NCBI GenBank assembly: GCA_963576475.1
Contig: OY754964.1
Coordinates: 756,001-820,000 of the forward strand
DNA: 64,000 nt
Source: Molanna angustata
Taxonomy: Eukaryota; Arthropoda; Insecta; Trichoptera; Molannidae
Direction of reading: 5' to 3'
Shown here: positions 43,474-55,910 of the stretch, in pieces
Numbering within the stretch: position 1 is the stretch's first letter
Layout: each line of letters starts with the position of its first letter
Notes under the pieces: generated by a model
The model's database searches: none
Seen by the model: only the letters and a program-made list of their open reading frames with translations
Told to the model about the DNA's origin: nothing
Position numbers and translations under genes: made by a program

Positions 43474-44029
43474 CTAAAAATAAACAAAAACATCTTGAAT
43501 TATTTTTACATTTTTTTTTTTTTTTTTTTCTGAACCTTTTAATCTACAAAATAGACGCTGCACACTGCATAGTGATAGGTAGGAAATATGCACACCAACC
43601 ATTTGTATTATACCTACTATTAATATCTATAAAGGCTAGCTTTTGTTTTTTGTCATTTGTTTCATTTGTTTGTGGCAGTTCGTCCACAGAGGCCCAACAA
43701 TCGGATTGACAACACAACTGTCATTTAAATTTGTTGACAATTTTCATTCATAATCTTTCAGCCGTTTTCGCGTGATTGCTGAATAAAAAACATCTAAGCA
43801 TCCAAAGATTTGAATTTATATTATAGTGGTTTATTTAAATAAAACTTTAAACAAATTAAATGAGAACTGTCTTTAAAAAAGGCGATATGATATCACTAAA
43901 GAAAATGCACAAATGCCTGTGTCTATGCTCAATAAAATCAAAGTACAATTACTATTAGATGACATAGAATTATTAGAGATTTTTGAGCGACCCACTTAAG
44001 AAATATTTTTATATTTTATTTTTATAACT
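43474..44029. other. AT-rich DNA upstream of SCAR's first coding exon
   Basis: It holds a T-run at 43510-43529. No 5' UTR exon or promoter can be assigned. Confidence 0.45.
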
Positions 44030-44725
44030 TCAAGGGCAACTAACAGGTACTATGTCAAATATTATTTTAACACGCACCCAATAACATGTAGCCACATTCT
44101 GGGCTCTGTTCAAATTCAACACTCAACGTCGGGCGTCGAATATTCCTGAAGTTGCAGATTATAGCATTTTTCACACCAATCTTACCTGAACGCTTTCCAG
44201 TAGCGTTTCAATCTGAACGCTGCATCAGGTGTTTTAAATGTCAAATGTCATTTATCATACATGTCCCTTTTTAGGTTATATTTTCATCGAAAGATAACAA
44301 TTGGGCAGTGGTGTAAATAATGATCTCTGACCTTTTATTGGAAATTGTTGAATGATATTTTTATAAATTAACCTCTTTGTGAATGCATATTGTCATCGTA
44401 AATAATGTCAACTGGTGGCATTGCAGTTAAGAATATTATTTGTCAATTATGTATGTATGTATGAATGAATAAATAAAATAAAATATTAGATGCCACAGAA
44501 ACAAATAGAAGTCATCATTCCACAGATAAAATAGAAGTCAACAGATACTATACTATAACTTTACTGAGTTTTTGGTGCGTACTCATGACGTTCAATCTGA
44601 ACGCCACAGAGTATCTTTCAAGCATCTATTGCGCTTGGTGTTCGTTGTGAACGTAACCCTGGTAGACTCACAATGTTAATCGCCTCACAGATCCAACTAA
44701 AAACACAATTGAAAACTGTGTCTCT
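44030..44725 (-). repeat. tRNA-derived SINE (family 2) body, split by a MITE
   Basis: 44030-44102 and 44663-44725 are the two halves of the body found at 40690-40850 (CTAACAGGTACTATGTCAAA...CACATTCTGG and AGACTCACAATGTTAATCG). The tRNA-like head is absent. The gap is filled by the element at 44103-44658. Confidence 0.8.
44103..44658. mobile_element. MITE-like element inserted in a SINE, CTGG flanks
   Basis: The inserted 556 bp are flanked by CTGG (44099-44102, 44659-44662). The ends are imperfect inverted repeats (GTTCA...AACAC..AACG on the left; complement of the right reads GTTCACAACGAACACCAAGCG over the same positions). No coding is present. The superfamily is not assigned. Confidence 0.65.
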
Positions 44726-45055
44726 ATCCTTTTGATATTAGTGTTAAGTATTCATTCCAAAAATTTTCAAATACGTTATATTGATTGCCACTAAATTTTA
44801 GTGGCAAAGTCACTGGGTTATGTCATGTCTATAGATTATTGGCTTGTGCTATAGACACATATAAGTACCTAGGTACTGTAGATTGTATTAAGTTATTGGA
44901 TATACAATTAGTAGATAAATTAAAACAAATAATAAAGAATTGTGGTTTATTAAATAACCACAGTAAATAATCAACAATAAGTTGATATTCAAGTTGATTA
45001 CATTCAAAGTTACTCAAATATTTTGATATCACATAAACAGAACAAAAGTATTATA

Positions 45056-45320
45056 ATTCTCACCCTGCAGTACACAATATATACATACTTAGTACAGCAG
45101 GGTGAGAATGAAAGTGACTCAATTTAAAATTATGGCAAGTTGAGTTAAATACATAAATCGACTTAAAAGAACCATCGTTAACCATCTAAAAGTTAAATAT
45201 TTCATTCTTTAATGGAACAAGGACTGTTAATTTTTAGATGGTTAGCTATGGTTTTATAAGTCGATTTATTCATTTAACTCAATTTGCCTAAATTTTGAAT
45301 CGAGTCACTTTCATTCTGAT
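45056..45320. mobile_element. Foldback element with long arms
   Basis: 45105-45195 (GAATGAAAGTGACTCAATT..., GAGTTAAATACATAAATCGA...) is nearly complementary to 45225-45320. Just outside, ATTCTCACCCTGC and GCAGGGTGAGAAT (45056-45109) form another hairpin. No coding is present. Confidence 0.75.
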
Positions 45321-46235
45321 CGTGCGATAATATCATCATAATAATTTTAAAATTGACGATGTTATAAAATAATATTTATTTAAATTATTATACATGGTTG
45401 GGCAGTAAACAATATTATTTATTTTTTATTTTTTAACTAATTTTATAATATTATAGACAAGTCGACTAAATGATCGAGGTCTGCCATCTGTGGAATGGAC
45501 GGTTATTTATTTGGGATTTATTTTGAGGTCCTACCACATACAGAGGGCAGATCTATGCAGTATTTTTGCATTAACTTGTGGCACGCACTTCAGCTGCCAA
45601 GTTTTTGGATTCCACCGGTGTGAATTAATCTCCCGCGTATTTTTTCTCGAAACATACACATAAAAAAAAAACATATCACATATTTTTGGTGCTGTTTTGA
45701 TCTTTATAAATACATGATACACATTTTTTGGTGTACTTGTGGATACGATTCTGTTTATGACTGTCGAAAAAATAAGGAATAAAAGAGAAATACTTGAAGT
45801 ATATGATGAAAAAAGGTCAGAATAATAGAAAAATAATATAATAATATGTGCAATGTACATGGATGTGGAAAAAACAAATTGTTTGCCAATAGAGGATAAT
45901 GTGGAGTATGGTTCTCTCTTCAAATTTCTCACACTAATAATACACTCATACTCATACTATACGACTAAGAGCTATTGGCTCATACAGTGGCGTGCACTCC
46001 ATATAATCCCAAATGCCTGGATTTTTTTTTTCATAAATCAGCAGTCTTTTTATTGTTATACTTTTTTCTAAGTTACTAAATGCCATTGTATCAATTTTAC
46101 TTTTAAGACTTCATGTTGCTCGGGTTGGTTAGAATAGATTGTCTAATAACAATACATCTGCCTTTGTGAACTTGCTGTGGGTACATAAATTCGAAAAATA
46201 AATAAGTAAATAAAAGAAAAAATATTTATTAAAAA
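45321..46235. other. AT-rich DNA without a recognised gene
   Basis: Several short frames on both strands look like noise. Nothing is recognised. Confidence 0.5.
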
Positions 46236-46820
46236 TATTAACTATATTTATAACTTTGTTTACACCACGTGTCGATTGAATTTACGACCGGTTTCGGAAC
46301 TAACTGTTCCCTCCTCAGGCAGAATTTCAACTAAACGCATAATGTGTCTGTGTGCTTAAAAGAAGGCTATGGCACAGTTGGTAATCCGTTCGGTTTGTTT
46401 TATTAATCAATAAAACAAACCGAACTCATGATACAAACTCTATATAATAAACTCGCCACTTGCGCAGGGTGCAAGGAAGTGTTCATTATTATTATTTGGA
46501 TATTGGTGGGAGGTCATTAAGGGCGGGTTTTGTGTAGAATGGCTTTGATTGGTAAGATTGATGGAAAGGGGAAATATATTTAAAAGCGGGCTGTAAGTTA
46601 AATTTTAAGAATGTTTCCCCTTTCCATCAATCTTACCAATCAAAGTCATTCTACACAAGACCCGCCCCTAATGACCTCCCACCTAGTAGTCTTCTTTTAA
46701 GCACAGTCACATTCTGCGTTTAATCGAAATTCTGCCTGAGGAGGGAACGGTTAGTTCCGAAACCGGTCGCAAATTCAATCGACACGTGGTGTAAACAAAG
46801 TTAAAAATATAGTTAATTTT
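46236..46820. mobile_element. Foldback element, 585 bp, with an internal asymmetric insert
   Basis: The outer arms read TTTGTTTACACCACGTGTCG, ACCGGTTTCGGAACTAACTG and CCTCCTCAGGCAGAATTT on the left and their complements on the right. Inner arms 46502-46597 and 46605-46683 (GGAGGTCATTAAGGGCGGGT and complement) are also paired. About 120 nt at 46380-46500 occur only on the left and include a perfect 17-bp hairpin at 46388-46425 (CGGTTTGTTTTATT arms, AATC loop). Confidence 0.85.
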
Positions 46821-48595
46821 TGTTAAAATATACCACAAAGATAAAAACACGATATTTGATAAAAAATATTTAATTTACATTTTATGTATACCTATTTATA
46901 TGTTTTTATTTAAGACCCTCGTATACCTTAGGCATACGGATGTACACAAATATGCATACAAAATTACCTTCTAATGTATGAAACACGAGTATATCACCAA
47001 ATATGTGATATACAATATATTATTATATAAGGGTTTTATTAAAACTAATGTTACAAGAAACAAATTTTAAAAACTCACACAGTAGAATAAAGATGTAGAA
47101 ACAAACTGTTGGGGAAAAGATTTAAAAAATTTACTATTTAGCCTACTATATATTTACTATTTAGCCTAATAAAATTTCAAACAGGCAACTCTATAAGTAT
47201 ATAAAATATTGTGGATAAACATCACTTCTTTATAATTCATAAAATGTTGATAGAAAAATTAAATAGAAACTACGCAGCTAGATGCGACGGAAGCCATTAA
47301 TTCTTGCTACCCTATAACCATTATTTTACAGCATTATTTTTACGTTACTAGCGCCTACCCTTACGACTACAGAAGCACATATTATTATCGTAAGCAATAT
47401 TTTACGACGTTACGATCGCCTATTTTTATAAAGCATGAATCATACGACTATACTAGCGCCAATTCTCATTCTTACGACGACGCGGATTTTATCATAAGTA
47501 CTCTTCTTTGTAGAATGATCATAATAATAGTTTTATTTTCGTGTTGAATTAGATTAAATATTATCCCTCTTTAGAGTTTATTAAATGAATCGAATTATTA
47601 TGAATGCCTATTATGCCTAATAGGCACTTTGCCCAATGAGCGAAACATTTTTTTAACATACCGTTACCTTATCTACAATTAGCTGAGCACGCTACTGGAG
47701 GCACGGACACATACACGAGTATTAATATTATGTAAACATATGTACAATGTTGAAAATCGATTAATTATATAACAGTAGATACGTACTATAACATAACCTA
47801 ACCTTGTAACCAAAACATGCCTTATACCAAATCACATTAGAGACCTATGTTAGCAGTAGAATAAAGTTATAAAGGATTGAAAGGATCATAGTGTGGATCT
47901 TTAGCAAAATATCCATACAAAACAATATAAATACGTCTATTATACCACCATGATAAATACCTAACAATTAGAACACCCTGAGCTAAGTGCGACCCGCCGC
48001 GTGTCTAGGTGCGGCCCGAACAATAAGTATCGAAAATCAGACTTTTTTTAGTATGGTGCAAATTTAACTTCAGAAGCATTAATTTGTCAAAGAGAATACA
48101 AGAAAACCGAAAATTTCTAGCATAATTTATCGGAAAAACATAAGAAAACGAAATATTGTAGCTGCGTGAAAGTTTTGGTGTGATTTTTTTTCGACGTATT
48201 TGTACATTTAGGGACCGCAAAACACTTATGCATTTTTGAATTAATTTTAATTACACAAATTGTCTTAGGATACATATAGTGAATATGCAGATTACTATAC
48301 CGTGACGTCACCGGCAGGTCCGGCAGACGCCATGACACTACAAGCGTTTTTGGCGTAAATGTCAAATTTGATTTTGAAATGGCGATTTTTGCTACTAAAA
48401 CTTTATTTTATGTAGAAATGTATATATTTGGAAAAAAAGTGGATGCGTACAAAGATCGTGAGATAGTTTCTCAAAATTAGTCATCATGCCTATTAAATAA
48501 AAGAAAAATGATAATTACTCGCTGCGTGGAATGTTTTTGGTTTCATTTATCGAAAAAAATAAAAAAACAACTAACAAATAAATAACATTGTTAAA
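46821..48595. other. AT-rich DNA without a recognised gene
   Basis: 46900-47010 shares a repeat with 40060-40170. 47330-47480 has scattered TTACGAC motifs. A perfect CRE-type site TGACGTCA lies at 48303-48310 beside a GC-richer patch, which could mark a promoter, but no transcript can be tied to it. Confidence 0.4.
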
Positions 48596-48597
48596 AA

Positions 48598-49095
48598 GTA
48601 ATAACTTACGAATGGTAAATAAATAGTGATGGTATATTTTAATAACTTACGGAAGGTAAATAAATAGAGCTATGGTAAAATGTAATAACTTACGAATGGT
48701 AAATAAATAGCGATGGTATATTTTATTAACTTACGGAAGGTAAATAAATAGCAATGATAAAATGTAATAACTTACGAATGGTAAATAAATAGCGATGGTA
48801 TATTTTAATAACTTACGGAAGGTAAATAAATAGCTATAGTAAAATGTAATAACTTACGAATGGTAAATAAATAGCGATGGTATATTTTATTAACTTACGG
48901 AAGGTAAATAAATAGCAATGGTAAAATGTAATTACTTACGAATGGTAAATAAATAGCGATGGTATATTTTAATAACTTACGGAAGGTAAATAAATAGCTA
49001 TGGTAAAATGTAATTACTTACGAATGGTAAATAAATAGCGATGGTAAAATGTAATTACTTACGGGAGGTAAATAAATAGCAATAGCAAAATTGTA
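48598..49095. repeat. 41-bp minisatellite with alternating monomers and higher-order structure
   Basis: Twelve monomers of about 41 bp alternate strictly between type A (CTTACGAATGGTAAATAAAT) and type B (CTTACGGAAGGTAAATAAAT). B monomers further alternate GCTAT and GCAAT variants, with linked differences before them (TTAATAAC against TTATTAAC). The true period is therefore a four-monomer unit of about 164 bp repeated three times. Confidence 0.9.
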
Positions 49096-50139
49096 ACATG
49101 GTTTAAAAGCTTCCGTCTCGTTGTCTTATGGGAAGTTTTAGTTGTGAGGTAGGTAAGTAGGAAGGTATGTACATAATGTATACCTACTGTATGTATAACA
49201 ATGGACAATCAAAAGAATACAGGTGTTAAGAAGACGTTACAACAATACATACATAATGTAATATAAACTTTAACCAACATTGCCTCTTAATTTGTTGCAA
49301 CACAACCAGTAACATTAAAATTTATTTAAGAAAAACCACAACTATAAAATTAAATTTAATTTCGCTGTCCGACTAGGAAGGTTTTCCTAATAGACATTTC
49401 ATACATCTTTCTGCCTGTCATATCAATTATGCCCAGAACGCTTGCGCAGTATACAATTCATTATTTGATGATACCGACCAAACTCTCATTAAAATCTTGA
49501 CTTTCGATTTAAACGGAATTAAGTTTTTTAAAACGTTGCTCTTTCGTGTGAGTTCTCAATCAATTAATCTAAGATCTCTTAATCTTCTATAATCTTCTCC
49601 AAAGAATGGTTTAATTTTAATAATGATTTTTATTAAAAGAATTCGGGGGGATTTCCGGAAAATATCAGATCAAGAATGCCGAAAATCTCGTAATCGAAAG
49701 AGGAAGGCACCTACTCAAGACCATCTCAGAAAGACATGTCAGATGTACCAGGTAAAATAAAAAAAACAATATAAAAATATTGAAAAAAGCAAACAAATAA
49801 GTTTATAATTTAATAAGATATCGAAGGTGCTAACCCGAACCAGTAGTTCGAAAACCCTGCGCCACGTTAAAAACTATTCTCGCAATACGCCCAAATGGGT
49901 CAACAATGCCGCGTGACCTTAAACCAGACGTTCCCAAATTTGTTCATACAGCCTCCCCCGATTTCAACGAAAAATAACGATGAGAAAATCTTGCAAACAA
50001 CTGATTGATTAGATCGACGGATATACTAAAACAAGCCGTGTATAATTCTAAGCGTAAACGTCAAATGGATGGTTGGGTTGAGAGCGTGTGGTTTGCGACA
50101 AATAGGTACGGTAGTTACAGGGAAGAATTGGATCAAAAT
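49096..50139. other. AT-rich DNA without a recognised gene
   Basis: No coding or repeat of clear type is seen. Confidence 0.5.
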
Positions 50140-50480
50140 ACGCATTAATTATAAGGATTATTAGACCATCACCAAACTCATCCCGATCTTGTGCCAACCT
50201 AATTAGTGAAGCCGCATCAGGAATCCCGAACCACTGCCTGAGATTTTTATCGACAATATTATTTTACGCCCCATACTCCGTCTTCCCTCCACTATAAGTT
50301 GTAGAAGAACGTATTTATCACCACGGAATCCTGGCCAAATTATGCAGCTTAGCGTATTTTGACAGAGGTCAGGAACTCTATCTATCTCTTTCTCCATCAT
50401 ATTTAAAATTCTTTCATTGGAGACTCTATCGACCCATGAGAAGCTGATATTTTGAATGAGTACAGCAGAAAGAGAATTTA
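50140..50480 (-). pseudogene. Decayed RTE-type LINE end (family C)
   Basis: Across two frames the minus strand gives ISFSWVDRVSNERILNMMEK, then RGDKYVLLQLIVEGRRSMGR and RQWFGIPDAASLIRLAQDRD. These match the order found in the C-terminus of RTE-type elements (WxDRVxNExVL; LLQLIxxGxxxGRR; LRxWFG). Stops and shifts are present. Confidence 0.65.
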
Positions 50481-51491
50481 TAAAAAAGCAAGGATATTTG
50501 TTGTTTTCTTAGTAATAATGAGTGTACTGTTTGGCACAACCTCACATTATGCAACGATTGCAAACACCGTACGAGATACCCAGCGATCCAAAATAGATCT
50601 CTACATAGCTGACTGACTAACATAAAGGTCCTTATTTATGTACGTCTATGACCTTGGGCATACGGGATATACACAAATATACACACTTTTCTCAAAGCTT
50701 GGTAAGAAAAGATTGCCTTTTGGCAACAAACCCGCTCTAGTGCACTTTGCTATAGTTACATAAATTGCATTTGTCTTGTGAGATCAGAAACCTTACAAGT
50801 TTGGAGTCTCTCAAAATTTTATAAACCTACTTATTTACTGTTGAAAAAGTAAGACTTAGATTCAACCGGGCGTACAAGACCGATATGTGAATGCAAGACC
50901 ACTACTTTTCCTAAGGTCACAAATTCTAAATATGTATTTATGTAACTGTATGTCACATGGTTCGCACAGAGCATTTATTTGTCCTAGAGAATATTTCACG
51001 TTATCTGATTCTGCAACAGATCATTATTGACACAGCTAATCATAGTAGAGTGTCTGAAGACATAAATAATTAGATATAAGATATAATAATAACACCTGCA
51101 GAGAGAACAATGATGACCAGTGAAGTGCCAATAAGTAAATCCGTTCTGTATCTGCAGTCAACTTTACTGACGTCGCATATTTTATTGTTATCAACGAAAG
51201 AAGCTGTTGACGGACGCACCATTCATTGTATGTACAGATGAATGTTGAACATACTGACTATTGACATGGCTGGCTGGCTGAGTCAACAACTAAACACAGT
51301 CACAATTAAATATAATCGTATGGAGATGATAACAATATATTAATAAATTATAATAAGTACAACTCAAACCTAATACAATAATCTCGCATTTAATTTATTT
51401 CATTTGTTTTCACGACGGCTGAATTGCAAACTTATTATTGTTGCTAACCAAAGCTACGAGAAAGATTAACAATAATAATAATAATATATAT
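50481..51491. other. AT-rich DNA with a repeat scrap
   Basis: 50694-50760 (AAAGATTGCCTTTTGGCAAC...AACCCGCTCTAGTGCA) shares text with 61465-61500 (AATTGCCTAATGGCAATGAA, CCCGCTAGTGTGCA), so both are scraps of one dispersed repeat. No gene is seen. Confidence 0.5.
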
Positions 51492-51925
51492 TAAGGGGGG
51501 ACTGCTGCCAATGTACCTATTTTTCAATTTGATATACCATCATTATTTCTTATCAAATCGTTTTGAAAAAATAATTTAGATAATTTGGGTATTAATAACG
51601 AAAAATATACCTTAATTTTTTGATAATGTTCAGTATAAATTCTTGTAGAAAAATAATATGCATACCCCATTTTCAACGTTTATCTTATATTTTTAATAAA
51701 CTATAAGGCGTAGAGCCATATATTTTTTATTAATTAAAGAAGACAAAAATATGTCGTGACGTTGCATTAATGCTTCAAGTTTAGTAAAGAAACCTAAAAA
51801 ACATTTATTTTCCATTCAGCGCCATTGCGAAATAAAAGTTTTTTGGTTTATTTACTAAACCTGATGCATTAATGCAACGTCACAACATATTTTTTCATAT
51901 ATTTCATTCTTCTTTAATTTAAAAA

Positions 51926-52019
<94 letters not shown>

Positions 52020-52252
52020 CTCTATACCTTATACTTTTTTAGAAATATAAAAAAAATGACAAAAATCGAGGTATGCTTATTATTTTTCTACAAGAATATA
52101 TTATATAGAACATAATTAAAAAGTGAAGGTATATTTTCCTTTTTTTTAATATTTAAACTAACTAATCTATTTTTTCAAAATGATTCGTTTTGTAGTATAA
52201 TGATGAAATATCAAATTGAAAAAATAGATACGTTGGCAGCAGTCGCCCCCTT
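51492..52252. mobile_element. Long foldback element, about 760 bp, with one arm expanded by (AT)n
   Basis: The left end TAAGGGGGGACTGCTGCCAA and the complement of the right end TAAGGGGGCGACTGCTGCCA begin arms that stay paired to the centre near 51820 (GTGACGTTGCATTAATGC on one side, GCATTAATGCAACGTCAC on the other). An (AT)n run of about 84 bp at 51934-52017 is present in the right arm only. No coding is present. Confidence 0.85.
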
Positions 52253-52284
52253 AGCCGTTTAATGATTCAGGATCATTTCAATGG

Positions 52285-52600
52285 CGCTTATATTTCGGTC
52301 TACGAAACAACGCTTTTTTCAATCCTTGAGCACTGCGGACATCTGGAGGCAATCTATTTCACTTTATAGGACCACTCACACCAAACCACCGATCATAGTA
52401 AGCCACTTAGTTCAACTCTTGGGGAGCTGTTACCAGAAATGTAAGATGCCTCCCAGAGAGCTCTGTTCTCTGTCATAACACTTGGATGTATTGTGGTGCC
52501 AGGTTATTCAAAGCATTAATCACCGTCAAACAAATTTCGCAGTGGACTCTTCAACCAATGTAATTCTGTAGAAGTTCTTCTTCCTCTTTGGACTCCTAAC
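52285..52600 (-). pseudogene. L2/CR1-like LINE C-terminal remnant
   Basis: Across frames the minus strand gives LHWLKSPLRNLF, VINALNNLAPQYIQ, DRWFGVSGP and NRLPPDVRSAQGLKKALFRR. This matches the usual order at the end of L2-type RT proteins (LHWLPV; ALNGLAPxYL; PRLWNSLP; LKxFKxxL). Several stops mark it as dead. Confidence 0.6.
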
Positions 52601-53252
52601 TGAGGATGGCAGCTACACACAACCATTAGGCGGATAATTATACCTACTGATGTAAAAATACTGAAAGACGCGTCGTAAATAGATTGATGACAGGCGATCC
52701 TTTATCTGTAGTTTCATTTAATATGGACACATTGCTGGTTCTCCTAACAGTCCATGGCATTCTAGGGATAAAACCAAATAAATACAAAAAATATAAAGTT
52801 ATTATGACAGAACTATGTAGGTATATGTATACAATCCATAACTAATATAGAAGGAAATATACCAAGTACAGCATACCTTAATTTATAATAATAATATGAA
52901 ATTGCCGTTTTAACCTACTGGCCACATTGAATTTAAAAATAAACCATCACGGTGTCAAGATTTCAATGTGAAACATTTTTTCAAAATAAAACAATTGATT
53001 ATCGTGAACAAGTTCGTGACATTCCTAAGTGTGAGTGTAATGATGTAATTATTGCCAAGCAAAAGATGATAAAATAAAACACAATAATGCAACTACAGTT
53101 AATACACGAAGGATAATTATATTAAATACTACTTGTTCCACTCACTGTCGGATAATAAGACATCAAGACTTCAAGGTGTGCTAGCATGATCTCATATAAA
53201 ATTATAAAACTATCGGAGACGCATTGTGTAAAACGTTTCCATCAGGCATTAT
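52601..53252. other. AT-rich DNA without a recognised gene
   Basis: Nothing is recognised. Confidence 0.5.
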
Positions 53253-54190
53253 ACTCAAACAGCGGTACTAATAACATTTTCGTTAAAACTCATTTTAGCC
53301 AACTAAACCTCGCACTACGTAAACCACGTATTAGGCACTAATTCGTGGTTTAGTGGGTTCTTACTAATAATGTAAAAATGTACAAGGACTAAGTAAACCA
53401 TGGAATACGGAATGAATGTTGTGTGAACGCAGCCATTTAACGGGAATTTCGGAATTTTTCTTTACTTTATGCTATTTTTTGTTCATTCTCTATGACTTTA
53501 TTAGCCGTCATCTATGACATCTATCGAGAATCATCGTATTTCTATGTTTGTCATTGTTTGTTTACTGCATGTTTGATGATTTACTGTTTATGTATCGTCA
53601 CGTTTTGGTTGAATTCCCAATGATTTAACTTATTACAACATAACTTATTACATTTATTTTAAAACAATTGTCAATGGAAAATAAATATCTTCATTTATTT
53701 GCCTTCTTCCAAATAAATCTACGAGATGTCTAACTCCTGCCTTTGAAAATCTGTACTTTCTTCTAAAATTAATGTCGTCGTAATCAACAAACGGATTACA
53801 ACGGACCTTTGAACACACCTTATAAATTTTGCGTCATCAAAAAACTTTCCACCTGCTCAATTTCTTGAAACGATCTTTCAAAATCGCCGATTCTATAATC
53901 AAACAGATTGTTGTCCATAATTAAAAAAAGTATTTCTTTAAAAATGAAAAAATACAATACGCGCGGTCTATTTGGCTTATGACAGGTCACGAATTCACTA
54001 TTGCTATTCCACCACTAAACTAGGGTACCGGATGGTTTAGCGTTACCATGGTGATATAAACCATGGAATAAAATAGAAGTTTTAAAACTTGGTTATTAGT
54101 AAGATTTTTGGCCGTTAGGTTTTAGTCACTCTATTCCATAGTTCAACCTCGCTACTTTTTCGTTATTAGTACCGCCGAGTGGGTACAAAC
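53253..54190. mobile_element. PIF/Harbinger-derived element
   Basis: The ends share GCGGTACTAATAAC (53264-53277, complement at about 54159-54172). Inside, the minus strand carries a HARBI1-like transposase N-terminus. The exact borders and target duplication are unclear. Confidence 0.6.
53670..53918 (-). pseudogene. HARBI1-like transposase N-terminal remnant
   Basis: ATG at 53918 opens MDNNLFDYRIGDFERSFQEI, which stops after about 34 codons. In another frame the text NPFVDYDDINFRRKYRFSKA and HLVDLFGRR follows; the order NPFxxYDDxxFRxRYRxSK is characteristic of PIF/Harbinger transposases. The DDE catalytic part is absent. Confidence 0.6.
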
Positions 54191-55307
54191 CGGGAAATAT
54201 TTAGGATTTGCAACATCTTCTTCGTTTACTGTGATAAGTCAAATCCGCATGATATATCACAAAAGTAGTAAAATCGGTAATTCCAATCGGTTTCGTATAT
54301 AATTATAAGATACAATGTGTGGTTGAGACATGTCCTATGAAGTCCACAATTAATCGAGGTCTGGAATGGTGAAACGATAAACATCATTCCTACTTTATTC
54401 ATTACTGATTTAAATACAGTAACTTAAAAACTTTACAGTCATGGTGTTCCCCTCTTTCCAGGGTTTTATCTAACCAGCGATCTTACCTCTCGTTATGTAT
54501 TGGAGAACATAGTATTTTTTTCTGAATGACCAAGGTATATTATGGTATGTCCCAAGGTATGTCCTTGTTCATCTATACCGATACATGTACCCAGTTTATC
54601 CTCAGAATTATGTATTCTATAAATCGACATCTCATATGTTCCAATTCGTTTTAGCAAAACTCCACATTTCCAACAAGAACTCGACAAGTCTAATCAAATG
54701 CTCTATTTACAATACTGACATTGAAACAATGAGCAAAAACTAACAGAAAAGTTTGAAAACACATTAAAACTAATATTTATTTCCTGATGCTCGAAGTATA
54801 ACATAAAGTTTCGCCGCTGCCATAATGATCAATCAATCTGGCAATGCGTGTGGATCCGTGTCCAATATTAAATACCTAACAATGAAATCAATAAACAGAG
54901 AGGTATGATCGGAATGAGTAATAGGGAACAATAACCCACCTACCGAAATATAAATAGTTAAAGTTAATAAGGCAATAAAGATTGATTATTATACAACAGT
55001 AGTCAATGGGGACGGTTGGGTCACGTGTTACCTCAGCCAGTATTAGTATGTTGATGGACGTTTCCCGTGCGTGCGACTAATGACCTGTCTCTAAAGCCGC
55101 TACACTAAATAAGGAATGCAATCATTAATAATATCGTTATGATAGATAAGGAATCTATCTCTTTGCTGATTTAGGATGCATATTCAAAATTCTGCACCTC
55201 ATTCTCTTGCTGACATTTTCTTCATTTCTATCAATTATATTCAAATATTTTTATTATTGCATATGCGCAAACATTAGATTTTTTTCCCTGTCGGGAGTCA
55301 AAGATAT
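54191..55307. other. AT-rich DNA without a recognised gene
   Basis: A 64-codon minus frame at 54493-54687 (including CWKCGVLLKRIGTYEMSIYR) is slightly protein-like but too short to call. Confidence 0.45.
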
Positions 55308-55910
55308 TTTTTAACAGATTTTTAATTATCTCAATAGAGACGAAGTTGGAATATTTACTGTAGGAGAACCGGGAAATCAAGGCACCTACAGGGCTTACGA
55401 CCTGTCATCGGCTGGTTCACGTGATAAAAAATATTCGATTACTTACACATTGGTACAAGTAGGTAAATAAGACAAAAATGACCTTATAAGGCTGGCGCAA
55501 TTCAGGGGTGACTTCTATGCAAAAAATGCATTTGTCACTTCAGGTATAAGAATTGTTGCTCTCATTATTTACAAAAAAACCAATTCTCTCAATAGATGGC
55601 GTTACAACAAAAATAAATAAAAATAATAAGAATGTTGTTCATAATTTCACACATAGATGGCTGTAGTAAAAATTCCTTATTTTCAAGCGAAAAGAATTTC
55701 AGTATTACAATATATAGAACTTTCAAAATTGAATTGATAGGGATCTCATTAAAAAGGCATAATTGGTGAACGTTGCGCAAGCGCATAAAGTGATCACGTA
55801 AACCAGCCGATGACAGGTCGTAAGCCCTGTAGGTGCCTTGATTTCCCGGTTCTCCTACAGTAAATATTCCAACTTCGTCTCTATTGAGATAATTAAAAAT
55901 CTGTTAAAAA
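55308..55910. mobile_element. MITE with TIRs of about 120 bp
   Basis: Arms begin TTTTTAACAGATTTTTAATT, include GAGACGAAGTTGGAATATTT, GGCACCTACAGGGCTTACGA and CGGCTGGTT, and are nearly perfectly complementary at 55790-55910. The spacer of about 360 bp has no coding. A shorter relative is at 1562-1769. Confidence 0.88.

Noticed and set aside
48303..48310. CRE (TGACGTCA) as a promoter of SCAR
   Set aside because: A single perfect octamer 5 kb from the coding start, with no transcript evidence, is too little.
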